60,606 nucleotides of DNA from Gottfriedia luciferensis (GCF_001712755.1 NZ_MDKC01000015.1:1-60606), one strand, 5' to 3'. Counted from the first letter of the stretch, positions 1 through 10,015 are shown. The notes: generated from the letters alone by a model not told the origin. Numbers and translations are program-made.

Positions 1-4
1 GAAA

Positions 5-81
5 TGGTCGGGAAGACAGGATTTGAACCTGCGACCCCCTGGTCCCAAACCAGGTGCTCTACCAAGCTGAGCCACTTCCCG
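5..81 (-). tRNA. tRNA-Pro (TGG)
   Basis: Cloverleaf read on the minus strand. The acceptor arms CGGGAAG and CTTCCCG pair, the anticodon loop gives TGG, and the 3' CCA is encoded. It follows tRNA-Arg by five bases, so both belong to one transcript that runs out of the window. Confidence 0.97.
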
Positions 82-86
82 TAATA

Positions 87-163
87 TGGCGCGCCCGAAA
101 GGACTCGAACCCATAACCTTTTGATCCGTAGTCAAACGCTCTATCCAATTGAGCTACGGGCGC
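87..163 (-). tRNA. tRNA-Arg (ACG)
   Basis: Minus-strand cloverleaf with acceptor arms GCGCCCG and CGGGCGC, anticodon ACG (read as ICG after deamination) and an encoded CCA. It is the first tRNA of this operon in the window. Confidence 0.97.
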
Positions 164-203
164 ATATTATAAAGTGTGTCGTCTTCGTTAGCGACTTTTA
201 CAG

Positions 204-347
204 TTTATAACATCTAACTGTTTATGTCAACACTTTTTTAAAAGTTTTTTTAAACTTTAAAAGCTTACTACGATAAGCTTTCGTTGACTTCGTTAACTTG
301 TCTGACGTGACTTAAACTATATTAAAGCATCGAACATTTAATGTCAA
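204..347 (-). promoter_or_regulatory. Tandem promoters for the tRNA-Arg/tRNA-Pro operon
   Basis: Two minus-strand TTGACA boxes, each preceded by GTG, lie upstream of tRNA-Arg. The distal one (342-347) is followed after 17 bases by TAATAT (319-324). The proximal one (225-230) is followed after 15 bases by TATAAA (204-209), a short spacer. Tandem sigma-A promoters are typical of stable-RNA operons in Bacillus. Boxes are seen; start sites are inferred. Confidence 0.65.
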
Positions 348-725
348 CACTTTTCAAATAAAAAAAATCATAAGTTTATTACTTATTTGATTTAACTTGG
401 TTTAAGTGCTTTTTAAGTTAATAATGTAGCTTTAAACAGTACATATTTAACGTTTCTGACAAAGTACGACTCAACAATATCCGACTTACTATAGTACAAT
501 TTAAGGACAAGACCCGATAAAAGTAGCGCAGCTCCTTTTTCTTATAAAAAAGTTCTATGTTTCATTTTTTGATATTTTAACGGGATAAATAATATTACTG
601 TATTTTGGAGTTACTATGAAGTGTTTTCGAATACTTTGTTCTTTTATATAAAAAATATTATTAATGAGCATTAAAAAAGATATTAAACTAATATAAGGAA
701 ATTTGACTAATAGGAAGTGTGAAAA
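348..725. other. Gene-free AT-rich stretch before cls
   Basis: I see no convincing coding region or RNA gene here. The cls ribosome binding site AGGAAGTG lies just before the ATG at 726. No cls promoter with both boxes close to consensus is obvious. Confidence 0.5.
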
Positions 726-2171
726 ATGGATATTAATAATTTTCTTACAATCCTCCTTATCATCAATATACTTCTAGCAGGAGTACTAGTATTTATAGAA
801 AAAAGAGATGTTGTTGCCACATGGGCGTGGCTAATGATCTTACTTTTTATACCTATAGTAGGATTTTTACTATATCTATTTTTAGGTAGGCAGCTAAAAC
901 AAAAGAATTTCTACCATCTATCGACTAAAGAAAGAACTTATCTACAATTGGCGGTTACAGACCAGGCTAATAAAATTCATAATGATCAAAGTTTTCTTCA
1001 AGATGAGCTACTATCCAAGCATTCACATTTAATTATGATGAATTTAAAGTCAGCTAATGCTTTATTAACGACAGATAACGAGATCCAAACATTTCGAGAT
1101 GGACACGAAAAATTTAATTCACTATTTAAAGATATACAACTTGCCCAAAGAGAAATTAATATCCAGTACTATATTATCCAGCGTGATTCGTTAGGAAAGA
1201 AACTTAGAGATGAACTTTCGAAAAAAGCAGAAGAAGGTGTGAAAGTACGAGTCCTGTATGATGACATTGGTTCCAAAAGAATTACCCCTTCTTTTTTCAA
1301 AGAACTTGTTAAACATGGTGGCGAAGTGAGAGCTTTCTTCCCTTCATTTTTAAGACTCATCAATTTCCGGTTAAATAATAGGAATCACAGAAAACTATGT
1401 ATTATAGATGGAAAAATTGCTTATATAGGTGGGTTCAATATTGGAAATGAATATCTTGGAATTGATCAGAAATTTGGTTATTGGAGAGACACTCATTTTC
1501 GTATAATGGGAGAATCAGTAAACCAAATTCAAGGTAGATTTATTTTAGATTGGCAACAAGCTACTAATCAACCTGTACATAATATAGAAGAATTCTCATT
1601 TAATAATGAAAAAAATATTGGAAGTACCCCTATCCAAATTGTTGCTAGTGGGCCAAATTCAGAAACAGAACATTTAAAAAACATGTACGTTAAGTTAATT
1701 ATGTCTGCCAAAAAATGTGTTTATATTCAAACACCTTATTTTATTCCAGATACAAGTATTATGGATGCGTGTAAAATCGCAATTTTATCCGGTATCGATG
1801 TAAGAATAATGATCCCAAGTAAACCTGATCACCCATTCGTGTATTGGGCTTCTCTATCATACGCTGGAGAACTTTTATCGTATGGTGCAAAAATCTTACT
1901 TTACGAGAATGGGTTTTTACATGCTAAAACCATCGTTGTTGATCACGAAATAGCTTCAGTAGGAACTACGAATATTGATACACGTAGTTTTAAGTTAAAT
2001 TTTGAAATTAATGCGATTACCTATTCAGAAGAAAAAGCTTCTGAACTACAAAACTTTTTTTTACTTGATAGTCATCATAGTAGTGAGCTTACAATTGAAA
2101 AATATCAAGAGCGATCAGTCTTAATCAGGTTAAAAGAAGCAATCTCACGCCTCTTATCTCCTATATTGTAA
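726..2171 (+). CDS. cls: Cardiolipin synthase
   Basis: Membrane enzyme that condenses two phosphatidylglycerol molecules into cardiolipin and glycerol. The 481 aa length is usual for Bacillus Cls. Two N-terminal membrane segments (about residues 5-25 and 34-53) precede two phospholipase D domains. The HxKx4D motifs are H221/K223/D228 (in HRKLCIID) and H399/K401/D406 (in HAKTIVVD). A ribosome binding site AGGAAGTG sits seven bases before the ATG. The gene is monocistronic and ends in a clear terminator. Which of the several Bacillus Cls paralogues (ClsA, YwjE, YwiE) it matches cannot be decided here. Confidence 0.96.
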   Translation: MDINNFLTILLIINILLAGVLVFIEKRDVVATWAWLMILLFIPIVGFLLYLFLGRQLKQKNFYHLSTKERTYLQLAVTDQANKIHNDQSFLQDELLSKHSHLIMMNLKSANALLTTDNEIQTFRDGHEKFNSLFKDIQLAQREINIQYYIIQRDSLGKKLRDELSKKAEEGVKVRVLYDDIGSKRITPSFFKELVKHGGEVRAFFPSFLRLINFRLNNRNHRKLCIIDGKIAYIGGFNIGNEYLGIDQKFGYWRDTHFRIMGESVNQIQGRFILDWQQATNQPVHNIEEFSFNNEKNIGSTPIQIVASGPNSETEHLKNMYVKLIMSAKKCVYIQTPYFIPDTSIMDACKIAILSGIDVRIMIPSKPDHPFVYWASLSYAGELLSYGAKILLYENGFLHAKTIVVDHEIASVGTTNIDTRSFKLNFEINAITYSEEKASELQNFFLLDSHHSSELTIEKYQERSVLIRLKEAISRLLSPIL

Positions 2172-2173
2172 AT

Positions 2174-2209
2174 AAAAAACATTACTTAATAGTAATGTTT
2201 TTTATTTTA
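2174..2209 (+). terminator. cls terminator
   Basis: Perfect 13-bp hairpin, arms 2174-2186 and 2191-2203 around TAAT, with an A-run on one side and a T-run on the other. It starts three bases after the cls stop. Confidence 0.9.
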
Positions 2210-2302
2210 TCTTTATAGTTTCAAAATGAAAGGTGATGTGAGCCATTCTGTAGAATAATGGTTATAGTTAACAGATTATTAAAAAATCAAAGAAGGTGAA
2301 AT

Positions 2303-3121
2303 ATGAGAATTATTAAGAAGATATTTGTATTTTTTTCCACTCTTTCATTTCTATCGATAAGTTTCTTTACAAATCCAACATCTACCTATGCAGCAAATAA
2401 AGTTTATACTGTAACTGCAAATAAATTGAATGTCCGTGGTGGGCCTAGTACATCATATAAGTTGATCGGTTCAGTTAAAAAAGGCCAACTTTTAACGGTT
2501 ATTAATAAACACTCCAATGGATGGTATAAAATTAAGTTTAAAAAGACAATAGGATTTATAAATGGAAAATATGTGATAGCGGAGTTCAATAACGTTAAAT
2601 CATTAGATAAAAGTATTATTGTTGATTTGAAATATAACACAACTAATAACTTCACTGGCAAACGTATTTATAATTTTAGTCAAGCAATACTTAGGACAAG
2701 TACAGCAAAAAAATTAGCAAAAGCAAACGCAATACTTAAAAAACAAGGATATATAATTAAAGTATGGGATGCTTACCGACCTTTATCTGCACAACAAACA
2801 CTTTGGAACGCATATCCTAATTCGGATTATGTAGCTAAACCTGATCCTAAAAATATCCGTGGACACCAACTTGGTGCAACGGTGGATATAACACTATGTA
2901 CTTTAGATGGAAAAGAAGTACAAATGCAATCTAATTTCGATGATTTTTCTTCACGAGCATCTCGAAGCTATAAACGAAGCAGTGTACAGGAAAAGAGTTA
3001 TCATATTATGGATAAGGCAATGAGACAAGTAGGTTTTGTAGGCTATTCTAAAGAATGGTGGCATTACTCAGATAATAATCAAAACTTTAAAGCTATCCAG
3101 GTAAATCCTGCAAATTATTAA
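2303..3121 (+). CDS. Secreted SH3b / VanX-type D-Ala-D-Ala dipeptidase-like protein
   Basis: Signal peptide (residues 1-30, cut near STYA-A), a bacterial SH3 domain (about 33-92) and a peptidase M15D (VanX/DdpX) domain (about 100-272). The zinc and catalytic residues of the family are visible: R159 in DAYRPL, H188 and D195 in GHQLGATVD, E251 and H254 in EWWH. VanX enzymes cleave free D-Ala-D-Ala. With a signal peptide and a wall-binding SH3b domain this one should act outside the cell, on released dipeptide or wall fragments, rather than in cytoplasmic vancomycin resistance. No vanH or vanA neighbour is present. GAAGGTG precedes the ATG. Confidence 0.88.
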   Translation: MRIIKKIFVFFSTLSFLSISFFTNPTSTYAANKVYTVTANKLNVRGGPSTSYKLIGSVKKGQLLTVINKHSNGWYKIKFKKTIGFINGKYVIAEFNNVKSLDKSIIVDLKYNTTNNFTGKRIYNFSQAILRTSTAKKLAKANAILKKQGYIIKVWDAYRPLSAQQTLWNAYPNSDYVAKPDPKNIRGHQLGATVDITLCTLDGKEVQMQSNFDDFSSRASRSYKRSSVQEKSYHIMDKAMRQVGFVGYSKEWWHYSDNNQNFKAIQVNPANY

Positions 3122-3122
3122 T

Positions 3123-3166
3123 AAAAAAACTCACTTTTGAATAAAATCAAAAGTGAGTTTTTTTAT
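3123..3166. terminator. Bidirectional terminator between the dipeptidase gene and frlR
   Basis: Perfect 18-bp hairpin, arms 3123-3140 and 3147-3164, flanked by A7 and T7 runs, so it can stop transcription from both convergent genes. A second palindrome, AAAATAGAG-TTAA-CTCTATTTT (3187-3208), overlaps the frlR stop. Confidence 0.92.
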
Positions 3167-3200
3167 TAAAATATGTAATTCATATAAAATAGAGTTAACT

Positions 3201-3929
3201 CTATTTTGTACGATGAACGGTTAAGGTTACTTTACTTGTTTCACACATAAACGTTGAAAGGTGGACAGGTTCCTCATTTGAATCGTAGGCAATTTTTAGG
3301 ATTTTAAAAAGATTGGCTCCTATATCGCATTCAAGGTAATTGGCATATACTTTTGTCGCTCCTATTACGTCGATAATTTTATCGTTGCTTAGGATTTCTG
3401 TATTATAGTCCTTTGAGAGTACTTTATATGTAGATTCGTCTGTTGCAATTTTCTTTTCCAAATCAGGAAAACGAGTTAGTGAATAATGTGCAATATCATA
3501 AAAAAGTGGACGTTCATTCACATACATAAGTCGCTCAAGCTCAAGTACTCGACTTCCCTCTTCAACTTTAAGATGTTCTGCAACATCCTTTGATGCCGGG
3601 ATGACTTCACTTCTAAGGATTCGGGAATTTGGAATCATTCCTAGTTGGTGACTAAACTCTGAGAATCCGCTTACAGATAACAGTTCATTATTAAACTTAT
3701 TTGAAGCTACAAACGTGCCCCTACGTGGTATGCGTGTTAATGTACCATCCTTCACTAATTCCTCAATGGCCTTTCGAATAGTGATTCGACTGACATTATA
3801 CATTTCACAAAGCTCAGCTTCTGTGGGAATCTGTTGATCTGGTTTATATTTCCCTTGTTGAATATCATTCTGTAGCATTTGCCTAATCTGCATATAGAGA
3901 GGTTGTGGGGTTGAAGAATTTAGGTTCAT
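3201..3929 (-). CDS. frlR: GntR/HutC-family repressor of the frl locus
   Basis: N-terminal winged helix of the GntR family (about residues 10-75, with NVSRITIRKAIEELVKDG as the recognition region) followed by a UTRA effector domain. UTRA domains bind sugar phosphates or related ligands, here probably a fructoselysine phosphate. It is the last gene of frlB-frlD-frlR, as in E. coli frlABCD-frlR. The start chosen is ATG 3929 because GGATAGG lies at a suitable distance; a longer reading frame from a TTG at 3950 lacks a usable ribosome binding site. Its likely operators are the matching inverted repeats at the frlB and frlC promoters. Confidence 0.87.
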   Translation of the reverse strand: MNLNSSTPQPLYMQIRQMLQNDIQQGKYKPDQQIPTEAELCEMYNVSRITIRKAIEELVKDGTLTRIPRRGTFVASNKFNNELLSVSGFSEFSHQLGMIPNSRILRSEVIPASKDVAEHLKVEEGSRVLELERLMYVNERPLFYDIAHYSLTRFPDLEKKIATDESTYKVLSKDYNTEILSNDKIIDVIGATKVYANYLECDIGANLFKILKIAYDSNEEPVHLSTFMCETSKVTLTVHRTK

Positions 3930-3989
3930 AATTTTCATCCTATCCGTCAATGTTTTTCAACATTATTATACACTGCCGACTAGTTATCG

Positions 3990-4772
3990 TCACCATGCAC
4001 CGAAATAGCCAATTGTTTTTGCAGCCGTTTTAGTTCCCAATTCCAAACACTGTTCGATCGAAAAGCCCTGTAAAGTACCATAAATATATCCAGCTATGAA
4101 AGAATCTCCTGCTCCCATCGTATCTACAACGTTATCTTCCAATACACCAAATTGATAAAAATGTTTCCCATCGAAAGCTAGAGATCCATTTTCTCCAAGC
4201 GTGGCAACGGCAACCTTGGATCCTTGTGTTTTTACATCCTTTAAAAATCCCCTGATAAACTCATCATCCTTTTTATAAGAAAAAAAGGAATAGTCCACAT
4301 AACAAGGTAGCGTCTTTACTAAATCGTGCTCTAACTGGTCTGAAAAATCAAATGCAGTAAGCAATCCTTTTTGTTTAAAAAGTGGATAATACTCCTCAAC
4401 ATGTCCCCATATACCAGCGTGGACAAGTTGATGGGTTTGAATAAACTCCTGTTCTTCACCAGTTAATGTGAACTGGGCCATTACCCCTTCATCGTAATCT
4501 CCAAAATGGCGGTCATTATTAACCAATTCTACATGGGTAACTGCTGTTTTTCCTATCTTTTTAGAAATAAATGATGTATCGACCCCCTTACTTTGAATCG
4601 ATTTAATCATTTGTTCACCAAAGGAATCACTTCCAACCCAACCTATATACGAAGAGTCTGCCCCAAGCTCTTTTAAGTAGACAGCAACATTTACCGGATT
4701 TCCTCCAGGATACACTTTCTCGTTTGCAAGATAGACATCCATACAGTTATCGCCGACTGTAACAATTCTCAT
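3990..4772 (-). CDS. frlD: Fructoselysine 6-kinase (PfkB family)
   Basis: Phosphorylates imported fructoselysine at O6, making the FrlB substrate. PfkB fold: the N-terminal GDNCMDVY and the GGNPVNVA sugar-binding motif, and near the C-terminus DTMGAGDSFIAGY with the catalytic Asp of the GAGD anion hole. The protein is 260 aa. My recollection of E. coli FrlD supports the call, including the shared ending TAAKTI-Y-GAW. It sits between frlB and frlR. Confidence 0.92.
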   Translation of the reverse strand: MRIVTVGDNCMDVYLANEKVYPGGNPVNVAVYLKELGADSSYIGWVGSDSFGEQMIKSIQSKGVDTSFISKKIGKTAVTHVELVNNDRHFGDYDEGVMAQFTLTGEEQEFIQTHQLVHAGIWGHVEEYYPLFKQKGLLTAFDFSDQLEHDLVKTLPCYVDYSFFSYKKDDEFIRGFLKDVKTQGSKVAVATLGENGSLAFDGKHFYQFGVLEDNVVDTMGAGDSFIAGYIYGTLQGFSIEQCLELGTKTAAKTIGYFGAW

Positions 4773-4806
4773 CTAATCCCAACCTTCTTTTTAATCTAAG
4801 AAACGA

Positions 4807-4823
4807 GCACTACTATGTAGTGC
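4807..4823. other. Intergenic hairpin between frlB and frlD
   Basis: GCACTAC-TAT-GTAGTGC lies in the 63-base gap between frlB and frlD. No strong T-run follows, so it may be an mRNA processing or stability element rather than a terminator. Confidence 0.5.
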
Positions 4824-4835
4824 CCACTAATTTTT

Positions 4836-5849
4836 TTAATATTCTACTTTACGGTAGTATCTTCTTAGGTCTAATGAGTGATTTCTTTCCCTTTCAAGGT
4901 AAACACTAATTCGACTTAAAACTGCCCAGTTAACACTGACAGAAAAGTGTTTTCTAAATTCCTCACTAATACCTAGCAATTCAAAGTCCTTTGTATCAAT
5001 AACAGTTAATTGATTCGTAATTTTTTCCGCAAACCTTTCTACTCGATCCATCAATGGTCTTGTTTCATCTTCACCTTTCAGTAAAATAACACTAGTATCT
5101 TCAACTACTAGCTCAAGCGTACCATGGAAAAACTCCGCTGCATGGATGGATTTTGTGTGAATCCATTGCATTTCCTCCAAAATGCACATTGCATATGAAT
5201 AAGTGTTACCCCATAAGTTACCTGAACCCACCATCATATGATAATCTGTATCCTTATGTTTAATAGCAAATTCCTCAGCCTTATTATCAAAGTCTTTTAC
5301 AGCAGCTAAAATAGCTTGTGGCAACAAGGAAACTTCTTTTGTGAACTGTTCATATTGCTGAAATTCATTGTTATTATACATGAAGCGAAATACTACGATG
5401 TACAACAGCATAAAGAATGTATCAAACGAATGTTTTTCCGAGCCGGTTGTAATACAGTAATCTACTACTTGCGTTAATGGAGTATTTGGTTCCGCTACTA
5501 AAGCAATTGTAGTAGCCCCTCTTTCTTTACAAAACTCTGCCGCCGCTACAGTTTCTTGTGTTGTCCCTGAAACTGAGGTGAAAATACATACGGAATCCTT
5601 TGAAAAGTGCTTATTGTTCATGACCATAAACTCGGCTGCGATTTCGGCATGTACATTGATTGTAGAGTTTGATTCTAAAATATATTTATAAGGATACATC
5701 ATTGCAATCGTTCCGCCAGCACCAATCAGGAAAAGATTGCTGTAACCTTTTTGACAGATTGAATCTACGATATCCTCAATTTTACTTCTAAATGCAAGTC
5801 CTTCTTTTTCTACAAGTTTTAAAAATAACGCTTCATCAAATTTTAACAT
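4836..5849 (-). CDS. frlB: Fructoselysine 6-phosphate deglycase (SIS domains)
   Basis: Splits fructoselysine 6-phosphate into glucose 6-phosphate and lysine. It has two SIS domains, like the isomerase half of GlmS; the first carries the phosphate-binding GAGGTIAMM and SVSGTTQET segments. The ending RRYYRKVEY resembles E. coli FrlB. At 337 aa it has the usual family length. A strong ribosome binding site, AGGGGGAT, precedes the ATG, and the gene has its own promoter. A related deglycase for another Amadori product (for example glucoselysine) is possible. Confidence 0.88.
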   Translation of the reverse strand: MLKFDEALFLKLVEKEGLAFRSKIEDIVDSICQKGYSNLFLIGAGGTIAMMYPYKYILESNSTINVHAEIAAEFMVMNNKHFSKDSVCIFTSVSGTTQETVAAAEFCKERGATTIALVAEPNTPLTQVVDYCITTGSEKHSFDTFFMLLYIVVFRFMYNNNEFQQYEQFTKEVSLLPQAILAAVKDFDNKAEEFAIKHKDTDYHMMVGSGNLWGNTYSYAMCILEEMQWIHTKSIHAAEFFHGTLELVVEDTSVILLKGEDETRPLMDRVERFAEKITNQLTVIDTKDFELLGISEEFRKHFSVSVNWAVLSRISVYLERERNHSLDLRRYYRKVEY

Positions 5850-5870
5850 GGTTAGATCCCCCTAAAACAT

Positions 5871-5915
5871 ATTTGTTATGCCTTGTATTATAATTAAATA
5901 TAACAAATAAAGCAA
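5871..5915 (-). promoter_or_regulatory. frlB promoter with inverted-repeat operator
   Basis: Minus strand: -35 TTGCTT (5910-5915), 17-base spacer, -10 TATAAT (5887-5892). The inverted repeat ATTTGTTAT (5871-5879) / ATAACAAAT (5900-5908) brackets the -10 box. The same layout occurs before frlC, which points to a shared regulator, most likely FrlR. Confidence 0.72.
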
Positions 5916-5923
5916 TTGCTTTT

Positions 5924-7342
<1,419 letters not shown>

Positions 7343-7347
7343 TTAGA

Positions 7348-8169
7348 TTATACAATTCCTAATTCATTTAGTTTAACTAAGGATTTTTTAACAGCATCTA
7401 GTGGATTTTGATAGTAAGTTGACCCCATAATTTCAAGAGTGAATGCCCCATCGTATTGGTGCTTTTGCACGCTTTTCACATATTCCCTCCAATGTAAATT
7501 ACCATCATCTAAAGCAAGATGAGAATCTGTCTTGCTATCACCATCTATTAAATGGAAATGACATAACTCAGGAAGCAATAAGAAAAAATCATCTGGTGTT
7601 TCACCCGCCAAGTTCATAGCAACGGTATCAATCATCCCTTTTAAGGAAGGGGATTTTATTTCATCAACCATTCTCTTTAATCCCTGTGTATTAATAATTA
7701 AATTAGATTCAAATCTTGTTAAAGGTTCTAGTGCAAGTGTGATCCCCTCGTGCTCTGCCACCTTTGTAATTTGATATATTGATTCACTTACATATTTCCA
7801 CGATTCTTCTTTTGTTAGGGAGAAATCGCCAATCCCTGAAGTAATTAGCATCTTATCAGTATCCAACTCCACCGCAGAGTGAATATTTTCAATAAAATAA
7901 TCAATACTCTTTTTTCGCCAATTTGAATCTGAAGCAGCAAGGTTGTATGGATAAATGCATTGTTCTGGAGTATAGCAGACTATTTCCATACTTCTAGCCT
8001 TAATTTCTTTCTTTATCTCTCTCAAATTGCAAAGCAAGTTTCTATAAACATAGAGGTGAGGTTCACCAGCCCATAATTCAATGCTACTGATGCCTAATTG
8101 GTCCATACAATCAAAAAAATATTGGATAGGATAATGCTTGAATGTAATATTCATCCCTGCTACTTTCAT
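7348..8169 (-). CDS. frlC: Fructoselysine 3-epimerase-like TIM-barrel protein
   Basis: 273 aa xylose-isomerase-like TIM barrel. Family metal-ligand positions appear as E in LALEPLT, D in MIDTVAM, H in HFHLIDGD and E in FTLEIMG. In E. coli FrlC interconverts psicoselysine and fructoselysine. It is the first gene of the frlC-frlA transcript, with AAAGGAGG in front of the ATG. Length and position match E. coli frlC (276 aa), though gene order within the locus differs. Confidence 0.85.
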   Translation of the reverse strand: MKVAGMNITFKHYPIQYFFDCMDQLGISSIELWAGEPHLYVYRNLLCNLREIKKEIKARSMEIVCYTPEQCIYPYNLAASDSNWRKKSIDYFIENIHSAVELDTDKMLITSGIGDFSLTKEESWKYVSESIYQITKVAEHEGITLALEPLTRFESNLIINTQGLKRMVDEIKSPSLKGMIDTVAMNLAGETPDDFFLLLPELCHFHLIDGDSKTDSHLALDDGNLHWREYVKSVQKHQYDGAFTLEIMGSTYYQNPLDAVKKSLVKLNELGIV

Positions 8170-8200
8170 TAATTACCTCCTTTCTCTCAAAGTTGTTTTA

Positions 8201-8244
8201 TTTGTTATGCTTTGTATTATAATCAAGAGTAACATAAAATACAA
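8201..8244 (-). promoter_or_regulatory. frlC promoter with inverted-repeat operator
   Basis: Minus strand: -35 TTGTAT (8239-8244), 17-base spacer, -10 TATAAT (8216-8221). TGTTA (8203-8207) and TAACA (8230-8234) bracket the -10 box, as at frlB. The segment TTGTTATGC-TTGTATTATAAT is nearly identical in both promoters. Confidence 0.72.
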
Positions 8245-8392
8245 TGAATTTTAAAAATTTTTAATATTCATTTTTAAAAACCGCAAAGTCCAGATTCCAA
8301 TCAAACAATGATTTTAAGAAACGGTTTACCAATACTTCTAAAGTTTAGTACCTTACTTCAACTTAACCTATAAAATTCAAACAATTTTTAAA

Positions 8393-8427
8393 CACAAAAA
8401 AGGCCTCTACATTACGTAGAAGCCTTA
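8393..8427 (-). terminator. Terminator of the nine-gene tRNA operon
   Basis: Minus-strand hairpin AAGGCTTCTAC / GTAGAGGCCTT with one mismatch, followed by a T-run, 22 bases beyond tRNA-Leu. Confidence 0.85.
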
Positions 8428-8448
8428 TTACTTATATATTAAATTTGA

Positions 8449-8531
<83 letters not shown>

Positions 8532-8544
8532 GAATAAACAAAAG

Positions 8545-8617
8545 TGAGCCATGAAGGATTCGAACCTTCGACCCTCTGATTAAAAGTCAGATGCTCTACC
8601 TACTGAGCTAATGGCTC
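8545..8617 (-). tRNA. tRNA-Lys (TTT)
   Basis: Acceptor GAGCCAT / ATGGCTC, anticodon TTT, CCA not encoded. The gene sequence is identical to the copy at 59619-59691. Confidence 0.96.
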
Positions 8618-8814
8618 GTAATAACAAAGTTTATAAAATATAGCCTGTTTCTAAAAGACGTTCTTGCCCCAGAGAGCAATTACACTTTCATAATATAAGA
8701 TATTACAATTATAACTAAAAACCATATATTTTTAAACCAACTTACTGTTTACACGATCGCGTCTAAGATAAAAGCCAATCCCCTTACCTTAAACATATTT
8801 ATAAAAAACTAAAA

Positions 8815-8889
8815 TGGCTGGGCTACCTGGATTCGAACCAGGGCATGACGGAATCAAAATCCGTTGCCTTACCGCTTGGCTATAGCCCA
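8815..8889 (-). tRNA. tRNA-Gln (TTG), copy 1
   Basis: Acceptor TGGGCTA / TAGCCCA, anticodon TTG, CCA encoded. Identical to the copies at 9271 and 59719. It lies 456 bases from copy 2 with a duplicated spacer. Confidence 0.96.
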
Positions 8890-9590
8890 TTGATTTAGCA
8901 TCATGAACTAACTCCTTCGAATTAACTCCATGAACCCGCTCCGCAGGATTTTTTTTTATGTTGTATTGTCCTTACCTCTCGAATCAACTCCTCAAGATAA
9001 AAAACAATCCGACAATTTCGGTATTCATCTCTACCTAAGGTAAGAGTATGCTACATGAACCTGCACCGCAGGATTTTTTTATGTTGTATTGTTTTAACCC
9101 CTCGAATCTACTCCTCAAGATAAAAACAATCCGACATTTCGGTATACATCTTTTTATAGAATACGAGTAATCTTCATGAGCTTTTACCTCTTGAATCAAC
9201 CTCTCAAGATAAAAAACAATCCGACATCCTAAAAAAATACAAATATACTCTATCTTACAAAAAAACAAAATGGCTGGGCTACCTGGATTCGAACCAGGGC
9301 ATGACGGAATCAAAATCCGTTGCCTTACCGCTTGGCTATAGCCCATTGATTTAGCATCATGAACTAACTCCCTCGAATTAACTACATGAACCCACACCGC
9401 AGGATTTTTTTTATGTTGTAATGCCTCTACCTCTCGAATAATCTCCTCAAGATAAAAACAATCCGACATTTCGACACTCATCTTTATAAAAGATACGAAT
9501 ATCCTACATGAACCCACACCGTAGAATTTGTATTGCTTCTACCTCTCGAATTACTCCTCAAGATAAAAAACAATCCGACATTCAATCCAA
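8890..9590. repeat. Degenerate tandem spacer repeats around duplicated tRNA-Gln genes
   Basis: The spacers after both tRNA-Gln copies begin with the same roughly 50 bases (TTGATTTAGCATCATGAAC...). They then carry a degenerate 75-150 bp unit marked by CCGCAGGATTTTTTT, CCTCTCGAAT, CTCCTCAAGATAAAAA and CAATCCGACATTTCG. Units start near 8930, 9052, 9173 (truncated), 9383 and 9507. The array is interrupted by tRNA-Gln copy 2. It lies inside the tRNA transcript and would be removed during processing. Probable origin: unequal recombination in a tRNA cluster. Confidence 0.8.
9271..9345 (-). tRNA. tRNA-Gln (TTG), copy 2
   Basis: Same gene sequence as copy 1, with encoded CCA. It is embedded between spacer repeat units. 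Confidence 0.96.
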
Positions 9591-9658
9591 CTCCAACCAT
9601 CCACTCTTACTAATTTTCTCCAAATAAAGAAAAAAATACTACAATTTGTAGTAATTAG

Positions 9659-9734
9659 TGGCGGTCCCGACCGGGATCGAACCGGCGATCTCCTGCGTGA
9701 CAGGCAGGCATGTTAACCGCTACACCACGGGACC
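9659..9734 (-). tRNA. tRNA-Asp (GTC)
   Basis: Acceptor GGTCCCG / CGGGACC, anticodon GTC, CCA encoded. Confidence 0.97.
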
Positions 9735-9746
9735 ATATGAAGTTAA

Positions 9747-9822
9747 TGGTGGAGGATGACGGGCTCGAACCGCCGACCCCCTGCTTGTAAGGCAGGTGCT
9801 CTCCCAGCTGAGCTAATCCTCC
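9747..9822 (-). tRNA. tRNA-Val (TAC)
   Basis: Acceptor GGAGGAT / ATCCTCC, anticodon TAC, CCA encoded. Identical to the copy at 59905. Confidence 0.97.
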
Positions 9823-9831
9823 AGGATAAAA

Positions 9832-9906
9832 TGGTGACCCGTACGGGACTCGAACCCGTGTTACCGCCGTGAAAGGGCGGTGTCTTAACCGCTTGACCAA
9901 CGGGCC
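9832..9906 (-). tRNA. tRNA-Glu (TTC)
   Basis: Acceptor GGCCCGT / ACGGGTC, anticodon TTC, CCA encoded. Identical to the copy at 59991. Confidence 0.97.
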
Positions 9907-9917
9907 AAAAAAAAATA

Positions 9918-10008
9918 TGGCAGAGAAGAAGGGATTCGAACCCTCGCACCGCGTAAACGATCTACACCCTTAGCAGGGGCGCCCCTTGAGCCACTTGGGT
10001 ACTTCTCT
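9918..10008 (-). tRNA. tRNA-Ser (GCT)
   Basis: Type II tRNA with a long variable arm. Acceptor AGAGAAG / CTTCTCT, anticodon GCT, CCA encoded. Confidence 0.96.
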
Positions 10009-10015
10009 ATAATAA

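Noticed and set aside
9035-9517. 160-codon minus-strand frame
   Set aside because: It crosses tRNA-Gln copy 2 and its peptide repeats only mirror the spacer repeats.
8890-9590. CRISPR-like array
   Set aside because: Units are long, unequal and degenerate, without uniform repeats or unique spacers, and no cas genes are near.
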